Assembly (NCBI GenBank): GCA_013298745.1
Contig: JAAFIT010000011.1
Coordinates: 6,194 to 16,366, forward strand
DNA: 10,173 nucleotides
Direction of reading: 5' to 3'
Source of the DNA: Sphingomonadales bacterium
Lineage (GTDB): Bacteria > Pseudomonadota > Alphaproteobacteria > Sphingomonadales > Sphingomonadaceae
The notes beneath the pieces are model-generated. The model ran no database searches. It was not told the DNA's origin and worked only from the letters and a program-made list of their open reading frames with translations. Below are positions 6,388-10,173 of this stretch, piece after piece; position 1 is the stretch's first letter, and every line of letters begins with the position of its first letter. The position numbers were made by a program, and so were the translations under genes.

Positions 6388-9006
6388 TCAATACTTCGCC
6401 AGCACCGCCGCAATCTGCTCGCCGCGCGCGTCCTTCAATGCGGCGCATTTGTTGATCCGTTCCTTGGTTTGCGACAGTTCCAGCGCGCCGCCGCCGAGGA
6501 TGGCGAGGTTGGGCCGGACCAATGCTTCAACGCGGTCTGCTGCTGCCGGGGTGCAATAGCCGTCATAAAAGCCGATGATGCCGGCGCGGCCGAAGCCCGG
6601 GAAGCTTTCGACGACGCGGGTGAAATTGCTGGACACGAATGCCGTCGTGGCATCGCGGGCGACGGGATTGGCCGCCAGGCTGGCAAGGACATTGGTGCGT
6701 TCCAGGCTTTGCAACCCTTCGCCCATCGCCAGACCCTGGACATGGGTGACCAACTCGCTGCCTTCGGCCCGGCCGAGCGCACGCGCGGCTTGTGAGCGGA
6801 ACAACGGGTCGTTGGATTTGAGCAGGACGGGCCACAACCGATCGATGAAGCCGCGTCCGCCGTCCTGCACCGCCACCGCGAGCGCGGTACCGCGGAACAC
6901 CGGCGCTACCGCTGTGGCATCACCGGCGATCAATGCTTCAGCACCTGCCACCAATTGCTTGCGGATGGCGGGATCGCGCGCTTCCAGTGCCACCAGCGGC
7001 AATAGGGATTCGCGCAACGATACGGTGGCGGCGGTTTCGCCCGGCGCCATCGCCTGTTTGGGATCAAAGCCGATTGCCGCCAGACGCGGTGCATAAAGCT
7101 TGGCCATGATGCGGCGATAGGCGGGGATCTGGCTTTCCGTCAGCATGGTTGAGCGCAGACCATACAGCTTGTCGCCGAGATATAGTGCTGCAAGGCGCTC
7201 CGGATGCGGTGCCAGGGCTTCCGCCGCCCGCATGACGGTAGCGAAATCGGCGCGGCCGGCGGCGAAATCGGCCCACAGGCTATCGGCAAATACCATGGCT
7301 TCACGTCCCGGCAGCGTCGGGGCGGCGGCGATCAGCCGGTCCCATCCCGCCTGATCCATGCTGAAACGGTAATAGCCGGCGCCATTGGCGTTGGGCATCA
7401 GGGCTGGCGAAGTTCCGACCAGCGGCGGCAGTGTCGCGCTCGCTTCGGTCAACAGGGTCGATGTCTTGCCTTCACCGCGCGACAACGCCATCGGGATCAG
7501 CCATTGGCGCTGCATGCGATCGGTGGCGATGCCGAGCGGCACATAGCGCGATTGTGCGAGCGAAATCCCGCTCGGGCTGTCCTTGACGGTGACCAAAGGC
7601 ACGCCGGTCTGATCGGTAAAGCTGCGCAGTGCCGGCACCAGTTGCGGGTTGCCTGAGGCTTCTCCCACCGAGGCGAAGAAATCTTCGGCCGTGGCGTTCT
7701 TGAAGGCATAGCGGTTGAGGTGCAGTTGGACGCCCTTGCGGAAGTTTTCGGCGCCGACGAAGTTTTCGAACATCGAGACGGTTTGTGCGCCCTTGCGATA
7801 GGTGATCGAATCAAAGGCGCTGATGACTTGGTCGTTGCGATCGATGGTTTGGCGGATCGGCCGACCGCGACCGAGCGAATCGGTGTTCATCGCCCCCAGG
7901 GCATCATCGAGCTCGCCCGCGGCAATGCCGAGATCGGGCCGCCAGATATCGGCGGCCTTGTTGCCCATCCATGAGGCAAAGCTTTCATTCAGCCAGATGT
8001 CCGTCCACCACGCCGGCGTGACGAGATCGCCGAACCATTGGTGCGCGGTTTCATGCGCCACGACATTGCCGAACCGCCGCAACTGGCTGGGCGGTGCCTT
8101 GGCATCGAGCAGGATCAGCGAATCCTGATAAACGATCAGTCCGGCATTCTCCATCGCGCCGCCCATCACCGGCGATGCGATGAAATCGAGCTTTTCATAC
8201 GGATAGGGGATCTGGAAATAGTCTTCGAGGATGCCGACGATCTTGGGCGTTTCGGCCAATGTTGTCGCCATGCGCGGCGCCTGCCCCTTGGTGCCGATGA
8301 CGCGGAAATCGAGCGGCGTCTTGCGCACCGCATTGGCCGGAATCGTGGTGCCCGCCACATCGAACGGCCCGACGCCCACGGCGACGAGATAGGTCGGCAG
8401 CGGCTTGGTCGGCGCAAAGCTGTGGGTCGTCATCGCGCCCTTGGTCGTCACGCCGGTTTCGGGCGCGTTGGCAAAGGCCTTCACATTCGATGGCACGGTC
8501 AGATTGACCGTGAATGGCGTCTTGAAGCCGGGTTCGTCAAAGCCGGGGAACATGCGGCGCGCGTCCAATGGCTCCATCTGCGTCCAGGCGTACCATTCAT
8601 CGCCGACCTTAGCGCGGAACAGCCCTTCGGCACCGGTACGGAAGCCGGTGCTGTAATCGAATTTCAGCGTCACCGGGCCGGCGGGCAGCGGCGCGGCAAA
8701 ATCGAGCTGGGCGACACCCGACGGATCGACTTCGCTGTATTTGGCGACGACGGTCTTGCCGCCGGCGGTGGCGGAGACCTTGCTGACATCAAGGCCGAGA
8801 CCGTGGAGGAAGATGCGGCTGGTCGGCGCGGCAACCTTGGCGTCGATTTCGGTATGGCCGGTGTAGGTCGGCTTCGATGGATCAACGGTCAGATCAAGCC
8901 GATAGGCGGTCGGTGTGACACCGGCGGGCAGCTTGCCGAGGGGGATGTCGGCGGCCTGCGCGGCGACGGAAAGGGCGGCGAGGGCAACAGAGGCAAGCAA
9001 ACGCAT
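6388..9006 (-). CDS. Secreted M1-family zinc aminopeptidase
   Basis: This is an 872-residue exported metallopeptidase that should remove N-terminal amino acids from peptides in the periplasm or outside the cell. Residues 1-18 form a signal peptide (MRLLASVALAALSVAAQA), unlike the cytosolic PepN of enterobacteria. The N-terminal beta domain is followed by the catalytic domain. That domain carries the exopeptidase motif GAMEN at 283-287, the zinc motif H318-E319-x-x-H322 with the third ligand E341 in LNESFASW, and the transition-state tyrosine Y403 in ITYRKGA. All M1 catalytic residues are therefore intact. The C-terminal part (about 500-872) is a helical ERAP1_C-like region. The ATG at 9006 has GGGATG upstream. 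It lies 67 bp downstream of the PEP-CTERM gene on the same strand, so cotranscription is possible. No symbol is assigned because secreted M1 enzymes in this group are varied. Confidence 0.94.
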   Translation of the reverse strand: MRLLASVALAALSVAAQAADIPLGKLPAGVTPTAYRLDLTVDPSKPTYTGHTEIDAKVAAPTSRIFLHGLGLDVSKVSATAGGKTVVAKYSEVDPSGVAQLDFAAPLPAGPVTLKFDYSTGFRTGAEGLFRAKVGDEWYAWTQMEPLDARRMFPGFDEPGFKTPFTVNLTVPSNVKAFANAPETGVTTKGAMTTHSFAPTKPLPTYLVAVGVGPFDVAGTTIPANAVRKTPLDFRVIGTKGQAPRMATTLAETPKIVGILEDYFQIPYPYEKLDFIASPVMGGAMENAGLIVYQDSLILLDAKAPPSQLRRFGNVVAHETAHQWFGDLVTPAWWTDIWLNESFASWMGNKAADIWRPDLGIAAGELDDALGAMNTDSLGRGRPIRQTIDRNDQVISAFDSITYRKGAQTVSMFENFVGAENFRKGVQLHLNRYAFKNATAEDFFASVGEASGNPQLVPALRSFTDQTGVPLVTVKDSPSGISLAQSRYVPLGIATDRMQRQWLIPMALSRGEGKTSTLLTEASATLPPLVGTSPALMPNANGAGYYRFSMDQAGWDRLIAAAPTLPGREAMVFADSLWADFAAGRADFATVMRAAEALAPHPERLAALYLGDKLYGLRSTMLTESQIPAYRRIMAKLYAPRLAAIGFDPKQAMAPGETAATVSLRESLLPLVALEARDPAIRKQLVAGAEALIAGDATAVAPVFRGTALAVAVQDGGRGFIDRLWPVLLKSNDPLFRSQAARALGRAEGSELVTHVQGLAMGEGLQSLERTNVLASLAANPVARDATTAFVSSNFTRVVESFPGFGRAGIIGFYDGYCTPAAADRVEALVRPNLAILGGGALELSQTKERINKCAALKDARGEQIAAVLAKY

Positions 9007-9012
9007 GAATCA

Positions 9013-9064
9013 CATCCCGACGATGAAAGATTTGCCGCCTTGTGGCCGCCTCACCGCCGGGATG
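9013..9064 (-). promoter_or_regulatory. Long-range dyad pairing the aminopeptidase ribosome-binding site
   Basis: On the minus strand, CATCCCG (9064-9058) just after the PEP-CTERM stop codon is perfectly complementary to CGGGATG (9019-9013), which contains the presumed Shine-Dalgarno of the aminopeptidase. The stem is 7 bp with a 38-nt loop, so stability is uncertain. It occupies most of the 67-bp gap, in which no promoter is evident. Confidence 0.3.
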
Positions 9065-9073
9065 CAATCTGTG

Positions 9074-9865
9074 TTATGCGAGCAATACGGCCCGACGGCG
9101 GCGCAGCATGGCGCCAGTAAGGCCAAAGCCGGCGATCAACAGCGCCCAACTGGCGGGTTCCGGCACGCCCGGGCCGGGTGGCGGCGGCGCGACGTTGAAC
9201 GAAATGCCATCGAGGCCGAAATGATCATAGCCGGCGTTATTGATGCCGCGAAGGAACTGGACGTTGTGAACCGGCGTGTCGAAGACGATGCCATAATACA
9301 TGATGCCGCCGCTGACGTTGATCGGCATGGCGTAAGGGTTGAGATAGGCGAATTGGGCCTCGTCGAAATACAGGTTGAACACATCGCTTTGATATTTGTC
9401 GAGGCCGGTGACGAAAAAGCCGAAGCTGTAGGTCGGCACGTCGAAGGTGAGCCGGTTCGCCTGGATGGGAATCTGCATCCACTTGCCCTGATCATTGGGG
9501 CCTTCGGTGGTGCTGAACGGCAACGAAGGATTGGCGTTGAAGCTGGTGTTCTGGATGCCGCGTTCGGGAATGCCCGGGAACGGCGCCTGCGGGGTCCAGC
9601 CGAAGATATCGACCTGCAAGCCGCCGGCGATATGATAGGATGGCAGATCACCGATCGGTTCATCGTCGAGGTAATTGGTGAAAACCGGGCCCTTGGCCGC
9701 AGCCGCAGCCAGAAACGCCGCCTGGGCGAGCGAGGCATTGGTGGTGCTGCCACCCGGCACGGCGCCTTCATCGACGCCATAGAAAATCTGTGTCGCGGCG
9801 CTGGCGCTTCCCGCCATGCCGAGCATCATCCCCGCCAATATGGCGTGGTGCAACCTTGTTACCAT
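9074..9865 (-). CDS. PEP-CTERM (PEPxxWA-type) exported protein of unknown function
   Basis: This 263-residue protein has a secretion signal at about residues 1-23 (LAGMMLGMAGSASA, cleavage likely before ATQ). A C-terminal sorting tail at 235-263 consists of PEP-A-S-W-A, a hydrophobic stretch LLIAGFGLTGAML, and a basic RRRR end. This tail is the PEPxxWA type common in sphingomonads. In PEP-CTERM systems such tails are recognised and cleaved by an exosortase, delivering the protein to the envelope or extracellular matrix. The mature domain is rich in Y, F, N and G and contains no motif I recognise, so its activity is unknown. A proline-glycine linker (PPPPGPG) precedes the tail. The ATG at 9865 has a strong GGGGGA ribosome-binding site, which can be paired in a leader hairpin (9872-9916). 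No exosortase gene is in the window. Confidence 0.9.
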   Translation of the reverse strand: MVTRLHHAILAGMMLGMAGSASAATQIFYGVDEGAVPGGSTTNASLAQAAFLAAAAAKGPVFTNYLDDEPIGDLPSYHIAGGLQVDIFGWTPQAPFPGIPERGIQNTSFNANPSLPFSTTEGPNDQGKWMQIPIQANRLTFDVPTYSFGFFVTGLDKYQSDVFNLYFDEAQFAYLNPYAMPINVSGGIMYYGIVFDTPVHNVQFLRGINNAGYDHFGLDGISFNVAPPPPGPGVPEPASWALLIAGFGLTGAMLRRRRAVLLA

Positions 9866-9871
9866 GCAGTC

Positions 9872-9916
9872 CCCCTGTTTGCTGCCTAACGCCTTGAATC
9901 GCCGGGCAAACAGGGG
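9872..9916 (-). promoter_or_regulatory. Leader hairpin sequestering the Shine-Dalgarno of the PEP-CTERM gene
   Basis: On the minus strand the leader contains CCCCTGTTTGC (9916-9906) and, after a 23-nt loop, its exact complement GCAAACAGGGG (9882-9872). The second arm contains four of the five G residues of the GGGGG Shine-Dalgarno, and the start codon follows 6 nt later. An 11-bp perfect stem would block ribosome binding, suggesting translational control by temperature, an RNA or a protein. The same repeat could instead be a DNA operator. Confidence 0.55.
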
Positions 9917-9946
9917 CTTGCAAGAATCGTGCCGTCTCCGAACCCA

Positions 9947-9976
9947 GTATTAACCAATTGAAATCATTGGCGTCAC
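9947..9976 (-). promoter_or_regulatory. Candidate promoter of the PEP-CTERM gene with a dyad in its spacer
   Basis: On the minus strand, GTGACG (9976-9971) and TAATAC (9952-9947) are separated by 18 nt. The spacer is almost entirely an inverted repeat, CCAAT-7-ATTGG (9954-9970). The -35 matches 4 of 6 consensus bases and the -10 is approximate. The region is AT-rich compared with its surroundings, and the leader would be about 75 nt, enough to include the hairpin. Confidence 0.4.
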
Positions 9977-9985
9977 GATTTCGCT

Positions 9986-10034
9986 GCTTCACAAAGTGTA
10001 AGAAATACCGACACTTTTGCTGTCACTTTGAAGC
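9986..10034 (-). terminator. Imperfect AT-rich stem-loop directly after hslU
   Basis: Bases 9986-9998 (GCTTCACAAAGTG) pair with 10024-10034 (CACTTTGAAGC), giving 13 against 11 bases with a 2-nt bulge. The stem starts immediately after the hslU stop codon. No T-run follows it on the minus strand, so it may be a 3' stabiliser or weak terminator. CACTTT words at 10012 and 10024 are spaced 12 nt apart, and a binding-site role cannot be excluded. Confidence 0.4.
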
Positions 10035-10173
10035 CTACAGGATGAACTTCGACAGGTCGGTGTCGCGGGCAATGGCGCCAAGCTCGCGCTCCACATAGGC
10101 GGCATCGATGGTCACCGCATCGCCGGCGCGCTCGCTGGCGTCGAAGCTCAGGCCTTCGAGCAGCTTTTCCATT
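10035..10173 (-). CDS. hslU: ATP-dependent protease ATPase subunit HslU, C-terminal end (partial)
   Basis: Only the last 45 codons plus the stop (TAG at 10037-10035) are in the window; the gene continues past the right edge. The peptide reads [17 protein letters not shown], then [14 protein letters not shown], and ends DLSKFIL. This closely matches the known HslU C-terminus (for example SYDAS, ITIDADYV and a terminal LSRFIL in Escherichia coli). The terminal residues of HslU insert into HslV and activate it, and they are intact here. HslUV is a cytosolic ATP-dependent protease. The ATG at 10172 is an internal methionine, not the start. hslV would be expected nearby outside the window. Confidence 0.93.
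   Translation of the reverse strand, partial: MEKLLEGLSFDASERAGDAVTIDAAYVERELGAIARDTDLSKFIL

Noticed and set aside
8038..9889. Two plus-strand open frames of 360 and 324 codons opposite the aminopeptidase and PEP-CTERM genes
   Set aside because: Antisense shadows rich in Arg, Gly and Ala with no domain; the minus-strand frames carry catalytic motifs and signal peptides.
1..10173. Search by eye for insertion sequences, CRISPR repeats, tRNA genes, prophage genes, toxin-antitoxin pairs and defence genes
   Set aside because: No transposase, regularly spaced repeats, cloverleaf, terminal inverted repeats or defence domains were found. The gene content is ordinary core and exported metabolism.

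Overview
The window is high-GC DNA from what looks like an alphaproteobacterium, most likely a sphingomonad. That assignment is inferred from three things: the PEPxxWA-type C-terminal sorting tail on one secreted protein, a ScfR/RamB-type regulator sitting between the two glyoxylate-shunt genes, and the strong GC3 bias that produces long open antisense frames over every real gene. No lineage-specific marker such as rRNA is present.

Layout. (1) 80-5020 is a glyoxylate-shunt cluster. Malate synthase (aceB, minus) lies next to a ScfR/RamB-family regulator (minus), which is divergent from isocitrate lyase (aceA, plus). Both bypass enzymes therefore flank their probable regulator. The 143-bp divergent region carries two perfect dyads laid over a well-matched sigma70-like promoter for the regulator. 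(2) 5021-5140 is a dense array of three hairpins, the last a textbook intrinsic terminator for aceA. (3) 5174-6331 is a secreted alpha/beta hydrolase (plus). (4) 6388-9006 is a secreted M1-family zinc aminopeptidase (minus), convergent with the hydrolase over a shared hairpin. (5) 9074-9865 is a PEP-CTERM-type exported protein (minus), 67 bp upstream of the aminopeptidase and possibly cotranscribed with it. Its leader can fold so that the Shine-Dalgarno sequence is paired. (6) 10035-10173 is the C-terminal 45 codons of hslU, running in from the right edge on the minus strand.

How it fits together. AceA cleaves isocitrate to glyoxylate and succinate, and AceB condenses glyoxylate with acetyl-CoA to malate, allowing growth on acetate and fatty acids. 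The ScfR-like protein is expected to sense a short-chain acyl-CoA and control both. The hydrolase and aminopeptidase are exported degradative enzymes with no evident link to the shunt. I found no mobile element, CRISPR array, tRNA or rRNA. I also found no clearly new multi-gene system. The more unusual signals are non-coding: operator-like dyads, two leader stems that pair ribosome-binding sites, and a hairpin-plus-GCCTCCGGCGGG element repeated behind two minus-strand genes.
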